NCBI GenBank assembly: GCA_004014935.1
Contig: CP025323.1
Span: 124,001 to 188,000, forward strand
Length of the DNA: 64,000 nt
Source of the DNA: Saccharomycopsis malanga
Taxonomy: Eukaryota > Ascomycota > Saccharomycetes > Ascoideales > Saccharomycopsidaceae
Reading direction: 5' to 3'
Shown here piece by piece: positions 30,693 through 40,912 of this stretch. Position 1 is the first letter of the stretch. Each line of letters begins with the position of its first letter. The position numbers and the translations under genes were made by a program. The notes under the pieces were generated by a model. The model was not told the DNA's origin. It did no database searches and was given only the letters and a program-made list of their open reading frames with translations.

Positions 30693-31155
30693 AATAATTG
30701 GTATTATTCTATTAGATTTGGTCAATAACTCAATATTGATAGCACTACTCAATTTTTATAATTTGAATAATCTCGGTTTCTTCCTTCTGCTTAAATACTC
30801 TTTCTTTTGTAATCCTTTTGCTACCCCCTTTTTAATCCTTATCAATCCCAATACACAACCTACTCCACCAAACCAAAACAATAGTTCCTTGCTGCTCTAT
30901 AAACTCCTCACCTCATCCCCATCTCTTACCAATCCACGGCGGGTACTTCCTATTAAGGCAGTTCACGCTATACACACCGTTCTCCACCAAAAATATTATG
31001 TCAACGCTTAGTCATAATTTTTATAAGAGGTTGGGAGCCCTGTATATTTTTCATTAATATTGGTAAACATACCAAATCTATGGTCAAAAGGTAAACAAAA
31101 GATAGATCATGTTAAGGGCAGCAATTTATATTAGGGGGAACCGTCAAACGTTAAT
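30693..31155. other. Divergent promoter region aldolase-like / SPC97
   Basis: 463 bp, no gene. A 97-codon plus-strand opening (30718-31011) lacks an ATG context and family features. Confidence 0.55.
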
Positions 31156-33576
31156 ATGGACCAAGTGCTGCTTTTACCTAAAGACCAAGTACAATATATT
31201 TTGTCTGGATCTGCCAATACACAGCCGCTTATATCAGATAAGCTCAAGCTCAATTATCCGTCTCTTTTAGATGTTAATGACCTCAATCTTCAGCAGGCGC
31301 TTATCATCAATGATCTATTCTTCGTATTGATTGGGCTTGAAGGGAATTACATTCGCTACTCACACTCTTTTGTGCAAACGCAACGGGTCGTTTTACAGAA
31401 TAACAGTGCAAACCCTCTTAATAGTGCTGAGCTACAGGTGTTGTTAAATGGACCAGATTTCAAAATTTCCAAAAACCTCAATCCGTCATTGAAAGATCTT
31501 ACAAAGAGTATCATAAAGTTGGGAAAAATCTTTTATGCTCTTAACCAGTTCAAATGTTTTTTTGACAATAGTTATTTTGGGAAAACCAATCAGAGTTTTG
31601 CCAGTTTCATCAGATCACTTATCAAAGAGTATTTGTCTAATTTGAACAAGATTTATTTCAATTTCCAAAACAGCCCTAATTACAGTATTCTTTTGATGAG
31701 TAACGATCTCAAAGACCGTTTTCTAGACTTGAAACTCAAGTCTCTTTATGAAATATGTCACTTGATATATAATGACACGAAAAAGCGACTTTCGCAAAAT
31801 GACGACTTCTACAACCTAATTAACAACTTGAAAAAAGATTACTACTCTAATAATGAGCTAGATTTGAATTCCGATAATTCCAAATTCAGTGTTTGTAAAG
31901 GCGGTCTCATCTTGAAGATTATAAACCAGCAAATACAAAAAAATCAAGGCAATCCTGAAATTTTGCATTTTCTCAACCAGTTGTTCAACGAAGTCTCCCA
32001 AAATTATCTTCTAATGCTAAACAGCTGGCTTGTAAATGGCTCCATAAATGACCCTTTCAATGAGTTTCTCGTGAAATCCAACCAATCTGAAAAAAAGACA
32101 GACAATCTTTTAGACAATATTGCACGCATCAACACCGAAACCAACTTGGGGCTGCAAAGCAATCCTGCAATGGAACACTATTGGGATTCCAAGTTTTCCA
32201 TAAGAAGAGACGGTTTACCGAAACAATTGGAGGATGTTGGTCTCAGGAACAAAATCTTACTAACTGGAACATATCTTAATATCGCCAAAGATTGTGGGGT
32301 CATTGTACGGTACACTGATTTCGAAAATATGTTATATCCTGACTCTCGTGTCCAGCAGTACTATGTAAAAAATTTAGCAGACATCAACCTACTTAATCTT
32401 CAAGTCGAATACTGGTATATGAAGGCTAACAAGTTGATCATGGAATTATTCTATGAAGGTTATGATTTTTTGTCCATTTTACAGGACTTCAAAAACTTTT
32501 ACTTTTTGAATAGTAATTTGTTCAGTTCCTTAGTAGGTAACAATCTAGACCTACTACGTAAAAGAAAACATTCACACTACTTGGACGAGTTCCGTAATGA
32601 ATTCCAATACTTTCTTGGATTTTCAAACTATTCTGAAGATTGCCTTATCCTCACTCTAGGCGAGTTAAGTTTGGAAAGAAATGATATTTTCACCGAGTTA
32701 CAAGAAATTTTGAACGTAAAGCCTATTAATCCAGAAGGAATTTTCAATTCTTCTTCATATCAAGCTTTGAAGAACATGGTGAATGAGTCTATTGTTCCTA
32801 GTCGTCATGCTGGTAATGACGAAGCTTCGGAATTGCCACCGTCTACTCATGTTTCATTTGATGAATATTTGATAAACTATATCAACTTTGACATCATATT
32901 ACCCTTCCCCCTTAACTTGATCATTTGTCAGACTGAAATAATCAAGTTCCAGCTAGTTTTCCGCTTTTTGTTAACCAATATGTTTTTCCTTAAACTATTC
33001 GATGACAATTTCATCAATCTCAATGCTCACAAAGTATCAAGGAAATCTGTCTACTTCAATAAAATCACTCGTTTGTCTGTATTAAACTTCAGATTCTCAA
33101 CTTTATTAAGAAAACTATATTTGGGCTATCTGACAGTCATCGATGCCAACTTCAACCTCAACTTTAAGGCATTAAGTGTGCTTGAGAACAGTTTACCAGC
33201 CGGAAATTCATCTTTTCCGAACACCGCAAATGCCAGTTCCCTCCACAACTTTACTTTTGAAGATGCAAAGCAAAAAATTCAAGACTTGCTTGACAATATA
33301 CTTCTATACTCTCATCTTACCGACGCCGACTACTTGAAACTCACAAAGTTTTTTTTTAAAATTCTCGTGAACTTTACAAAATTTACTAAAAAGTTTCTCA
33401 AAGAAGTTTCTGCGGTTGAAAAATCTCAGGGCTATAGTTTTGTCCCAGAAGAATCGCAGCATAGTAACGATACCTCTACAAAAGACAGCTTCATCGGCGA
33501 GGCATGCAATAAATACTTTGCCGAGTTTCAGTCATACTATGAGAAGTTTTCCAAGGAATTTTCAAATTATTCTTAG
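31156..33576 (+). CDS. SPC97: Gamma-tubulin complex protein 2 (Spc97)
   Basis: 806-residue spindle-pole component that with Spc98 and gamma-tubulin forms the microtubule-nucleating complex. GRIP1-type features are present: LQQALIINDLFFVLIGLEGNYIRY near residue 50-75, then SWLVNGSINDPFNEFLVK. YWDSKFSIRRDGLPKQL leads into ILLTGTYLNIAKDCGV, the GCP2-type motif (human GCP2 has KILSTGKYLNVVRECG), which distinguishes it from GCP3/Spc98. The GRIP2 domain follows (LNFRFSTLLRKLYLGYLTVIDANFN and later helices). Length matches yeast Spc97 (823). Confidence 0.9.
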   Translation: MDQVLLLPKDQVQYILSGSANTQPLISDKLKLNYPSLLDVNDLNLQQALIINDLFFVLIGLEGNYIRYSHSFVQTQRVVLQNNSANPLNSAELQVLLNGPDFKISKNLNPSLKDLTKSIIKLGKIFYALNQFKCFFDNSYFGKTNQSFASFIRSLIKEYLSNLNKIYFNFQNSPNYSILLMSNDLKDRFLDLKLKSLYEICHLIYNDTKKRLSQNDDFYNLINNLKKDYYSNNELDLNSDNSKFSVCKGGLILKIINQQIQKNQGNPEILHFLNQLFNEVSQNYLLMLNSWLVNGSINDPFNEFLVKSNQSEKKTDNLLDNIARINTETNLGLQSNPAMEHYWDSKFSIRRDGLPKQLEDVGLRNKILLTGTYLNIAKDCGVIVRYTDFENMLYPDSRVQQYYVKNLADINLLNLQVEYWYMKANKLIMELFYEGYDFLSILQDFKNFYFLNSNLFSSLVGNNLDLLRKRKHSHYLDEFRNEFQYFLGFSNYSEDCLILTLGELSLERNDIFTELQEILNVKPINPEGIFNSSSYQALKNMVNESIVPSRHAGNDEASELPPSTHVSFDEYLINYINFDIILPFPLNLIICQTEIIKFQLVFRFLLTNMFFLKLFDDNFINLNAHKVSRKSVYFNKITRLSVLNFRFSTLLRKLYLGYLTVIDANFNLNFKALSVLENSLPAGNSSFPNTANASSLHNFTFEDAKQKIQDLLDNILLYSHLTDADYLKLTKFFFKILVNFTKFTKKFLKEVSAVEKSQGYSFVPEESQHSNDTSTKDSFIGEACNKYFAEFQSYYEKFSKEFSNYS

Positions 33577-33779
33577 TTCAATATACTCCTTTTAGATTTT
33601 TGTTGAAGCAATATTTCTTGGGTAGCACTCAGAGTATTTACATGTGTATAGTTTGCATATGCTTTATAAATTGTAACTGGTTTACGAACGTGAAATTGGT
33701 ACGGCATGTATTTTCTAACCTCATATGGCCTTCCGTGGCTACTACTTGCTCGTTTTAACATATTTTGTCTTTTGCACAT
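33573..33779 (-). CDS. Possible small basic protein (68 codons), unconfirmed
   Basis: ATG-started frame that overlaps the SPC97 stop by 4 bp on the opposite strand. The product is basic and starts MCKRQNMLKRASSSHGRPYE, without a membrane segment or known motif. Codon choice is unremarkable. It could be a chance opening. I list it because its composition differs from the AT-rich noise frames around it. Confidence 0.22.
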   Translation of the reverse strand: MCKRQNMLKRASSSHGRPYEVRKYMPYQFHVRKPVTIYKAYANYTHVNTLSATQEILLQQKSKRSILN

Positions 33780-35130
33780 ATCGATTTCATTTATATGAAG
33801 TGTTTGTCCAAAAAGCTGCTTTCTTATTCATGAAAGGATATGTTTTTAGATTATGCTTTGAGTAGCGAATGCAGTTTCAATACAGCTTGTTTGAAGTGAT
33901 TTTTATTTCCTTCCGTAAGTGAAGGGCACACGGCAAATATTAATAAAATGTTTCACGAGTTTAGCAAAGTGATTCATAAACTTAAGAAACAAAGTTGGCT
34001 GAAAAGTCAAAAGTCGAAAGGAAAACTTAATTGATACGCAGATACTATACTTAATTTAAACAGGGGTAATATTCATCATATACAGAGTATCAGTAAAAGC
34101 TGGTCTTTTGTTTATATATTGCTCAATTCTAGCTCTCGTCGCATTTCATGTCTTTTTTCCCGCGCAAATTTCCACCATATTTCTTTATACTGTTGATTTG
34201 ATGAGCCACAACCACCATAGTGCAATCTAGTAAAAAGCTACCTATTCTGACAACACCCTTTAATCCCAGATAGGGAGCAATTTTATTGTTTGTTTATACG
34301 CCATTATTCAGAAGGCATTTTCGGAAATATTGAAGACATGCATGCATGAACTTTTGGCACTACATAAAAATCCCCAACATGCATGAAAACTGCCGGTAAA
34401 ACGTAGAGAGCAGATGTAGTTGAATCGACCAATTTTTTAATTGCAATATACAACTATGCTTGTAGTATCTAGATTTTTAGCTTAAATTATCATAAGATCT
34501 TGAAATATACACAGAAAAGTTATACAATAGGTTAATGTCTTGTATCGTTTTGAAATAAATTATGTAATATTAAGGAGGATTTTTATTGAATGGTAAAATG
34601 ATAACCTCCTATATAAAAAGATAGAAAAGGTCTAAAATAAAGATGGATATGGAGTGTTAAATAGTAATTAGAACATTGAGATGCCTACAAGGGTAATCTA
34701 AGACTCTTGTCCACTGTGTAGACTCGTAAAGGTAACGAAGCAATAGGGATGTCAATGGCTTGAGTATTACCTGATAAGTCTAGCCAATGAGAATTAGTAA
34801 ATAAAATAAGGAGTGCCAAGAGACCAAATGTAAGAAGAGCAAAACATAGAATAGGGGGGTTTAAGGTATCTAGTCGATCAGACTATAGGACTAGAAGCAT
34901 ATAGAAGTTAACAACCAATGATACAGATGATGGTCACTTCCATATAGGTTTTATGTATATCAACGGCTGGTAAACCTCGAACAACCAGTAATACCTAATT
35001 CTAATTACATGATATACAGCTTTATCGTATAATACTAAAAAAATTAAACAATTCATTAGTATGTAATATAATCTAAATTACATTAGGTTTATTGATATAA
35101 ACAAATACAGGCTAACGCCTTGATAATACA
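33780..35130. other. Intergenic region SPC97 / PHO4-like 3' end
   Basis: 1.35 kb, no gene. Contains the LTR-like repeat at 34655-34913 and two ATGCATG-rich spots near 34338-34387. Confidence 0.55.
34655..34913. mobile_element. Degenerate solo-LTR-like element (family undetermined)
   Basis: 259-bp stretch bounded by TGTTAA and TTAACA, the short inverted ends usual for yeast LTRs. Part of it is shared with a second diverged stretch at 6485-6660, including an identical 22-bp block near the right end. No internal retroelement coding region is nearby and no clear target-site duplication is seen. It would be an old, broken fossil. The LTR reading is inference from the ends, size and dispersal. Confidence 0.38.
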
Positions 35131-37017
35131 TTAATTACTTTCCTCCGTTTCTGCATTTTCTTCGTTGTCCTCATTTTCTTCTTTATATCCATTATCCTCT
35201 TCATTTTCATTTTCTTGTTGTTCTTCATTTTCTTCTTCTTTGTTTGTGCCCTTCTTCAAATGTTCAATCTCTTTAAGCAAACTCTGAATATATTTACCTG
35301 CCAACTCGACAGTAGTGGCTTTACTGGGTACGACAACAGTATTGGTGAGTTCCTCTGGAATAAGGAGAGCCAAGTCATGGATTGCGATATTCATTCTGTC
35401 ACGACGACCTTTTTCTGCTTCTCTGTGAGATGATTTCTTTTGAGTGCAGTTTGGATCATTTGGATCAAAGTCTTTTTCGCCAGTTATTAAAGGTGAATTG
35501 GTCTTGACATTGCTAGAGCTAGAGCTTGAAGCGTAACGAGAGGACAGTTGATTAAGATTGAGTTTGAACAGAGTTTGGTGGGCAATCACAGAGTTCATTA
35601 TGTTTTTGCCATGACTATTGGATTTCGTTTTGTATGTTTTAAAGGAAGAAAATTTGGTATTTGAAGAAGGATTGGAATTGGAGGTTGATTTTGACGGCTT
35701 ATTAGGGTTTGTAGTATTTTGGCTAGAGGTTGGCGGTTTAGTTTGAAATGTAATTTCTTTGACTGCACCATTTTTAGACTTTTTCAGTTTTTCTGGACCA
35801 GGTTTACTACTGTTTTTGTATTGACTGTGATGAAGGGAGTGGTCTCCTTGTCTGAATTTTAAGTTCATTAATGTGGCTGGGGTTACGGGTTTACTAGATG
35901 GGTCAAAATCATTTTCGTTAGTTACTTCATTGGAATACAGCGACGGCCCCAACAAGTCGTTGCTACGGTCAATATTTGTACTGTGAAGACTGGTTTGGGA
36001 ATTGTTGACCGACGAATATATCTGGGCGTCGTACATCTGCTGCTGGAGAAATTCGGTCTGGTTATTTTGAAGATTTTCCGGAAGGCTGAAATTTTCCAAA
36101 TCCTGAAAGTTTATCTTGTCGATATCAATATGGTTATTGGAGGCATTATCTGAAACAAAGTTAATACTATTTTTTCGACTGGTATAATTTGGTGGGACAG
36201 AAGAACGTACTAAAGGGGAAGCCTTTGATTTTATCACAGGAGAACTGTTATTAGATGCTTTTCCCTTAGATATTCTTCCAGAAGAAGATGCTTTGGATCC
36301 AGACATGCGCTTGGACGGCACGTTGTTGGTGAGATTAGTGTACAGTTTTGATCTGGAGGAACGTTGCAACTGCTGTGACTGGGGATCAAAAGGGCCAGGC
36401 AGATGGATATTTTGATTCATTGGATTGATAGCGGGCGAGGTGAGAGGAGTAAAAAACTCTTGATTGATATCACTGAGCAGCGTACTATTAGCATGTATGG
36501 AGTTATGATGCTGTTCCGCACTTTCCAATATCATGGATTGTAAAGGAGTCATAGCCGGAGAGATAAGAGGCGTAAAAAACTTGGAGCTTTCTACAGCAAA
36601 AGAGGGATCAGGAACTTTTTCATATGAAGGAGGATTGATATTATAACAATTATTGACTTCAAGCAGTTGAGGTGTGGCAGGAACATACTTTTTGCCATGC
36701 AGTTGGTCCGAGACTTGCAGTTTGGAATTTGTTGTCGTTGCCGGGGACTCAGAAGAATTCTGGGGGTCAAAGTTGAATTCGGTCCATTTCTGAAGATCCA
36801 TTAGATATGAACGGTTGAGATGGACATCTTTTTCGTCTACAGTGTTGTTAGTTGTATTGGAAGCAGTGTTAGCAGTCTGAGTAGTATTATCATGGCTTCT
36901 GCTTTCTGCTTTGCTGTCCCCACTAGGTGATTGATGATCTTCGAGGAAATTCAAATTCTCGCTAAGAGCAGCATAGTTGTCTGGGGAATTGAAATCAATC
37001 CAGTTTGAGGCATCCAT
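35131..37017 (-). CDS. PHO4: bHLH transcription factor, Pho4-like
   Basis: 628-residue transcription factor with a C-terminal bHLH at about residues 530-590. The basic region KKSSHREAEKGRRDRMN has the H-E-R contact pattern of CACGTG-binding factors, and LIPEEL...VPSKATTVELAGKYIQSL matches yeast Pho4 (LIPAEW...APSKATTVEAACRYIRHL). In yeast Pho4 activates phosphate-starvation genes and is exported after Pho80-Pho85 phosphorylation. The long N-terminal part is Ser/Asn-rich with two copies of FTPLxSPAxxP (FFTPLISPAMTPL, FFTPLTSPAINPM), possible proline-directed phosphosites. The last ~39 residues are Glu/Asn-rich, absent in yeast Pho4 (312 residues). A CACGTG site lies 456 bp upstream. Confidence 0.85.
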   Translation of the reverse strand: MDASNWIDFNSPDNYAALSENLNFLEDHQSPSGDSKAESRSHDNTTQTANTASNTTNNTVDEKDVHLNRSYLMDLQKWTEFNFDPQNSSESPATTTNSKLQVSDQLHGKKYVPATPQLLEVNNCYNINPPSYEKVPDPSFAVESSKFFTPLISPAMTPLQSMILESAEQHHNSIHANSTLLSDINQEFFTPLTSPAINPMNQNIHLPGPFDPQSQQLQRSSRSKLYTNLTNNVPSKRMSGSKASSSGRISKGKASNNSSPVIKSKASPLVRSSVPPNYTSRKNSINFVSDNASNNHIDIDKINFQDLENFSLPENLQNNQTEFLQQQMYDAQIYSSVNNSQTSLHSTNIDRSNDLLGPSLYSNEVTNENDFDPSSKPVTPATLMNLKFRQGDHSLHHSQYKNSSKPGPEKLKKSKNGAVKEITFQTKPPTSSQNTTNPNKPSKSTSNSNPSSNTKFSSFKTYKTKSNSHGKNIMNSVIAHQTLFKLNLNQLSSRYASSSSSSNVKTNSPLITGEKDFDPNDPNCTQKKSSHREAEKGRRDRMNIAIHDLALLIPEELTNTVVVPSKATTVELAGKYIQSLLKEIEHLKKGTNKEEENEEQQENENEEDNGYKEENEDNEENAETEESN

Positions 37018-37472
37018 TCTAAGAGAGCTTTTGTCGGATTATAGCAAAATCACTTACTCTACAAGGGTCCTTGATATATCACAATGAACAAAAAATCAAT
37101 AGGTTTTTCAACACTTTCAAAGTCCTAGATTTATACCTTAGACAGAAAACCACTTATCAAGAGCAGAATAAACCAGCCGCACAAGGTTGAAGCCTAGTCT
37201 GAAAAACGGTGGAGTAGAAAAAATTTAAAAAGTTGATAAATCGCCCATAGAGATCGCAAAGATCAGTCAACCAGATGATACAACTCGCCGACAAACGAAA
37301 CAATAAGTCATTGCCAAAAATAAAAGGCAGACCGGTTTCTCGAGACTGTTGACTAACCAAGACTTGTTTCCTCTAAGGAAAATGGCAGAGGGAGGCGCAC
37401 AAGCCACAGGCGATGTGCATCCAGATGCATGGTTGGCACCTCTTTGGGCGCTTTTCATGCACAGCCTGCATA

Positions 37473-37478
37473 CACGTG
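37473..37478. promoter_or_regulatory. CACGTG (Pho4/Cbf1-type site) upstream of PHO4-like gene
   Basis: ACACGTGGTG in a GC-richer patch, 456 bp upstream of the ATG. CACGTGG is the high-affinity Pho4 site in yeast; self-regulation is only inferred. Confidence 0.3.
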
Positions 37479-37815
37479 GTGGCTGGTGTCTGCGCAACTA
37501 GGGAAATAATTGTGGGGCCGTGTAGAGTGCGATTTCGATGCCATTTTGTATGGGTTTAAGTCATAATATAAGACGCAACCAAATAAGTATGGCATAATAT
37601 ATTTTTTGTATAGCACGTTGTAGCATGTTGTTGAATATTGAAAGTCGGCATGCCTGCAGATTTTAATGTATGCTCATCGCATGTACCAACATGCATAATC
37701 GTAGAAAGATATGGATGTATCAATCAAAGTGAGAGATTTTAACTGTTTAAATGATTTACAATCTGTTATGCTTTGTAGAAACAAGGAAACGAGGGCAGGT
37801 AGTGTGTTTTAATGG

Positions 37816-37959
37816 AACAAGGTGAACATGCTTAACAAGTTGTAAACATACAACAAACTTTAAATACTAAACAAGCTTTGACTATAGAACAAACTGTAAA
37901 TATAGAACAAGCTACTGAAAATAAACAAGCTAGAAAGACTGATAAGCTATTCAAGTGAC
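37816..37959 (+). repeat. 18-bp minisatellite, seven to eight units
   Basis: Seven consecutive 18-bp units without indels start AACAAG or AACAAA (37816, 37834, 37852, 37870, 37888, 37906, 37924); an eighth, weaker one is at 37942. The period is a multiple of three. The plus-strand frame starting at an ATG at 37812 reads hexapeptide-like units (KQALTI, EQTVNI, EQATEN, KQARKT) but has one internal stop, so no intact protein is claimed. Confidence 0.8.
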
Positions 37960-38215
37960 ATTAATAATCTACATAAATGGTGTTAATTAGAAAGGTTTTA
38001 TGAACATAGTAAAGCAAGAAAATACCAAGTTGAACAGACAAGCTCAACAAACCAACTATACAAGAACTCATTGGGTATCGTTTGGGAATCATGTACTAAA
38101 GCACTAAAAAGAACAAAAAACAAATAGCAAGAACAGAAAAGAAGATAACGAGCAATAAATCTCAATCGACATTACGAAAGATCAAAAGAATACGAAATAC
38201 CAATAATATACAAAA

Positions 38216-40912
38216 CTAAAACTTTCTACCATAAGAAACGCCATTTAAAGCGTCAATACGTTCATGTTCATCGTCAGTGTGATAGCCTCCACGGAATGGG
38301 CTATTATTAGTGCTATCCATAGTTGTGTTGGCAGAGCCTCCAATAAAGTCTGCGGTTGTTTGGGGTTTATCAAACGCGTTAAAAGCAGAATAGCGTCCAC
38401 CAATGCTGTTTCTGTTGCTTGCTGGGTCGCTATGTTGGTCCGATGTGTTCAAGAATTGAAAGTCGTCATTTGAAAGGTCCGGGGAAACTACCGGTTGGGT
38501 TACGTTGGCAGAGAACACTGAAATGTCGTTGTTGTTTAGGTTAGGGGTATTAGGGTTGGTTCCAGGGAGTGCCTCGTAAGTGTTGGAGGTGCTGGTTAAT
38601 GGAATTGCAGAGCTGTGATTCGTTGTTTTCAATTTTTTGGAGTTGTTACGGGACATTTTCATAGCACTGAGTGTACGGCTGAGAGACGTGACGGCATTGT
38701 TGGCAGTGGAAGCTGGTGATGCTGAAGATGGGCCATTTTTCTGGGAGTTTTTTCTCTTTACAGAAAGAGAATGAACAAGCTTGGAGCCAAATGCAGAGGC
38801 AGCAGCTGCTGCTGCTGCTGCAGTACCATTAGCAGGTTTTGCCACTTGTATAGGAGTGTCATCTTCAGAACCATCTGCTTTTCCAATACTTCTCAATTTC
38901 TCAATAGTTCTTTTGGAACGTAATTGTAAAGCATCCTGGTCATCCATAAGATCTCCCTTAGAATTGACCATGTCTTTGAGCTTGTAGATTTCACTTTCCC
39001 AGTCGTTCTGATGGTTTTTCGCCACCTTACCCAAATCGAGCAACTCTTCAGCCCCTGGGTTAGGAGATCCCAATAATAAAGAGCGGGAAAAGTTTCTGCC
39101 ACCAGATCCTTTTTCATCCAGCAAAATGGTCGAGTTTCTTTGGAAACTCGTACGGTCATCGACTGCTCTTCTGAAACGAGCATCAGGGTTTTTGGACAAG
39201 ATTGCAGTGGCAATGTAGACAATGATAATGATAAGCAAAATTAAGGAAAAAGCAGCATTCAAAATGAAAAATACCCATCCCATGACAGAAGAGACAGCGC
39301 CAGGTTGATTGAATAAATTAGAAAAGAAAACAAACATGAAAGAATTGGCGCAAACCACCAGAGCAATTATGATGTTCAAAACATTGGTGCTTTTATCCAA
39401 AAACGGCTTGTATCTAATTACTGCTATTAAATAGCCTAGATCAAGTAAGAAAATGATAAATGATTGGGTTTTGCCACTGGATTGACAAAGACCGACAAAA
39501 ATAGCTTTCACCAAGGTGAACAACATCAATGCACCGCCCCACCAGTACTTGTTGGCATTGTACATAGTGTATGAAAAACCGTACTTATCGAGAACACGCT
39601 GGTTTCCATAGAGGATAGCAGCAGGATTCTTGTAGGTTTCCACAGACGTTTTACCAAAATAACTTGCACGATACGCAGCCCATCCCAGAATGCCAACAGC
39701 AAGGGCAAGGAATAAGATGGCTAGGATGACAACAGCAGGAGAATCGTGTTCGGTGAATTCCCACAAGGAAAAAATGGTTAGCTGAGGAAACCCAATGGAG
39801 ATGTAACGAAGCAAAGCACCCTTTAGAATGGTCTTGTATCCTGTCCGGAAATAAGGAGCAGTGTTTGGATTTTTTATGATTTTGACACGAATAAGAAATT
39901 CCAACAAAAACTTGGCCCCAAGAACAAGAACAGCTAATACATAACCAAAAAAGACAAAAAACGTAAACCCAGTAACAACAATAGACGTGATTTCAATATG
40001 AGCATTATAACCAATACGCTTAATGCCTCTAAGAACGGTAAGTTTATCAGAGTTATTAACAGCAAGTGCTGGAGCACGTTTAGCCAAATAGTTGGTTATG
40101 GATCTTTGAACAAGAATTGCTTTTTTGTTGTAGTTGAAAAATAATGTAGGACTTCCCCCAGTGGCTTGAATATACCATCTGAAAATCTTCTGCATAAATT
40201 CGATCCGAATCAAACCCATGGACCAAGCCAAGTTTTCTGCCCACGCCGATGCAATAGGTGGAACAGTCTGCACATGAAGCATGGCACTGATAACAACAGA
40301 TTGGAAATAGGTGAAGAGAGTAAGAGAGTTGACAGAAATATGGGACGCAGCATTGGAGTTTCCAAAAGAAGATAGAATGGCAGATACAAGAAGACCCAAC
40401 CCAGCAATGACAGCAGTGACCCACTTGACAGCAGAATGAGACACGGTCTTACCATTACTGAACGTAGCAATCATACATGCCAAAGTTGTTTCGTTAGCAG
40501 TCTTAACACTGATCTTTGCATAGCCATCAATGTCAGGGACAGTATATGCAATGTTAGGAATCATATCGACATACTTTTCGGAAATGGTCTCAGTACTGTC
40601 AACGATAACCTGGCCAGCATACAAAGGACAGAACTGTTTGAAAGAAAGAGAACACAAATCGATGTTCTTCGAAATAATTTTGAAACCATAGGCATAAACA
40701 TCGATATTGGCAACCACATAGCCGTTGATATTACTGGTGAGATCAAGATTGTACGAAAACTGACGTGAATCTGGATCGAAATCAACCTCAAATGTGGTGG
40801 CCGAGAGCTGTGAATTTTGCATACATGGAACAAGAGCCAGGGCTGTCAAATGACGACGGCATTCCACTGGTAACACAAGAAGAAGAAACGGGATGATCAG
40901 AAGTATTTTCAT
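38216..40912 (-). CDS. FLC-family (Flc1/Flc2-like) ER/Golgi TRP-like membrane protein
   Basis: 898-residue membrane protein. Residues 1-18 are a signal peptide (MKILLIIPFLLLVLPVEC). The lumenal ML-like domain has paired Cys residues (LVPCMQNSQL, IDLCSLSF, FCPLYAG). The TRP-like domain begins around residue 165 (SAVKWVTAVIAGLGLLVSAIL) and has about eight to nine hydrophobic segments up to ~570, including SYTMYNANKYWWGGALML. The cytosolic tail is Ser/Asn-rich with an Ala run. Yeast Flc1-3 act in FAD import into the ER, calcium homeostasis and wall maintenance; biochemical function is debated. Which of the FLC genes this is cannot be decided. Confidence 0.88.
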   Translation of the reverse strand: MKILLIIPFLLLVLPVECRRHLTALALVPCMQNSQLSATTFEVDFDPDSRQFSYNLDLTSNINGYVVANIDVYAYGFKIISKNIDLCSLSFKQFCPLYAGQVIVDSTETISEKYVDMIPNIAYTVPDIDGYAKISVKTANETTLACMIATFSNGKTVSHSAVKWVTAVIAGLGLLVSAILSSFGNSNAASHISVNSLTLFTYFQSVVISAMLHVQTVPPIASAWAENLAWSMGLIRIEFMQKIFRWYIQATGGSPTLFFNYNKKAILVQRSITNYLAKRAPALAVNNSDKLTVLRGIKRIGYNAHIEITSIVVTGFTFFVFFGYVLAVLVLGAKFLLEFLIRVKIIKNPNTAPYFRTGYKTILKGALLRYISIGFPQLTIFSLWEFTEHDSPAVVILAILFLALAVGILGWAAYRASYFGKTSVETYKNPAAILYGNQRVLDKYGFSYTMYNANKYWWGGALMLFTLVKAIFVGLCQSSGKTQSFIIFLLDLGYLIAVIRYKPFLDKSTNVLNIIIALVVCANSFMFVFFSNLFNQPGAVSSVMGWVFFILNAAFSLILLIIIIVYIATAILSKNPDARFRRAVDDRTSFQRNSTILLDEKGSGGRNFSRSLLLGSPNPGAEELLDLGKVAKNHQNDWESEIYKLKDMVNSKGDLMDDQDALQLRSKRTIEKLRSIGKADGSEDDTPIQVAKPANGTAAAAAAAASAFGSKLVHSLSVKRKNSQKNGPSSASPASTANNAVTSLSRTLSAMKMSRNNSKKLKTTNHSSAIPLTSTSNTYEALPGTNPNTPNLNNNDISVFSANVTQPVVSPDLSNDDFQFLNTSDQHSDPASNRNSIGGRYSAFNAFDKPQTTADFIGGSANTTMDSTNNSPFRGGYHTDDEHERIDALNGVSYGRKF

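Larger units (their letters stand above)
37018..38215. other. Intergenic region PHO4-like promoter / FLC-like 3' end
   Basis: 1.2 kb. A relatively GC-rich patch at 37385-37500 includes CACGTG (37473-37478). An 18-bp minisatellite lies at 37816-37959. No complete gene seen. Confidence 0.55.
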
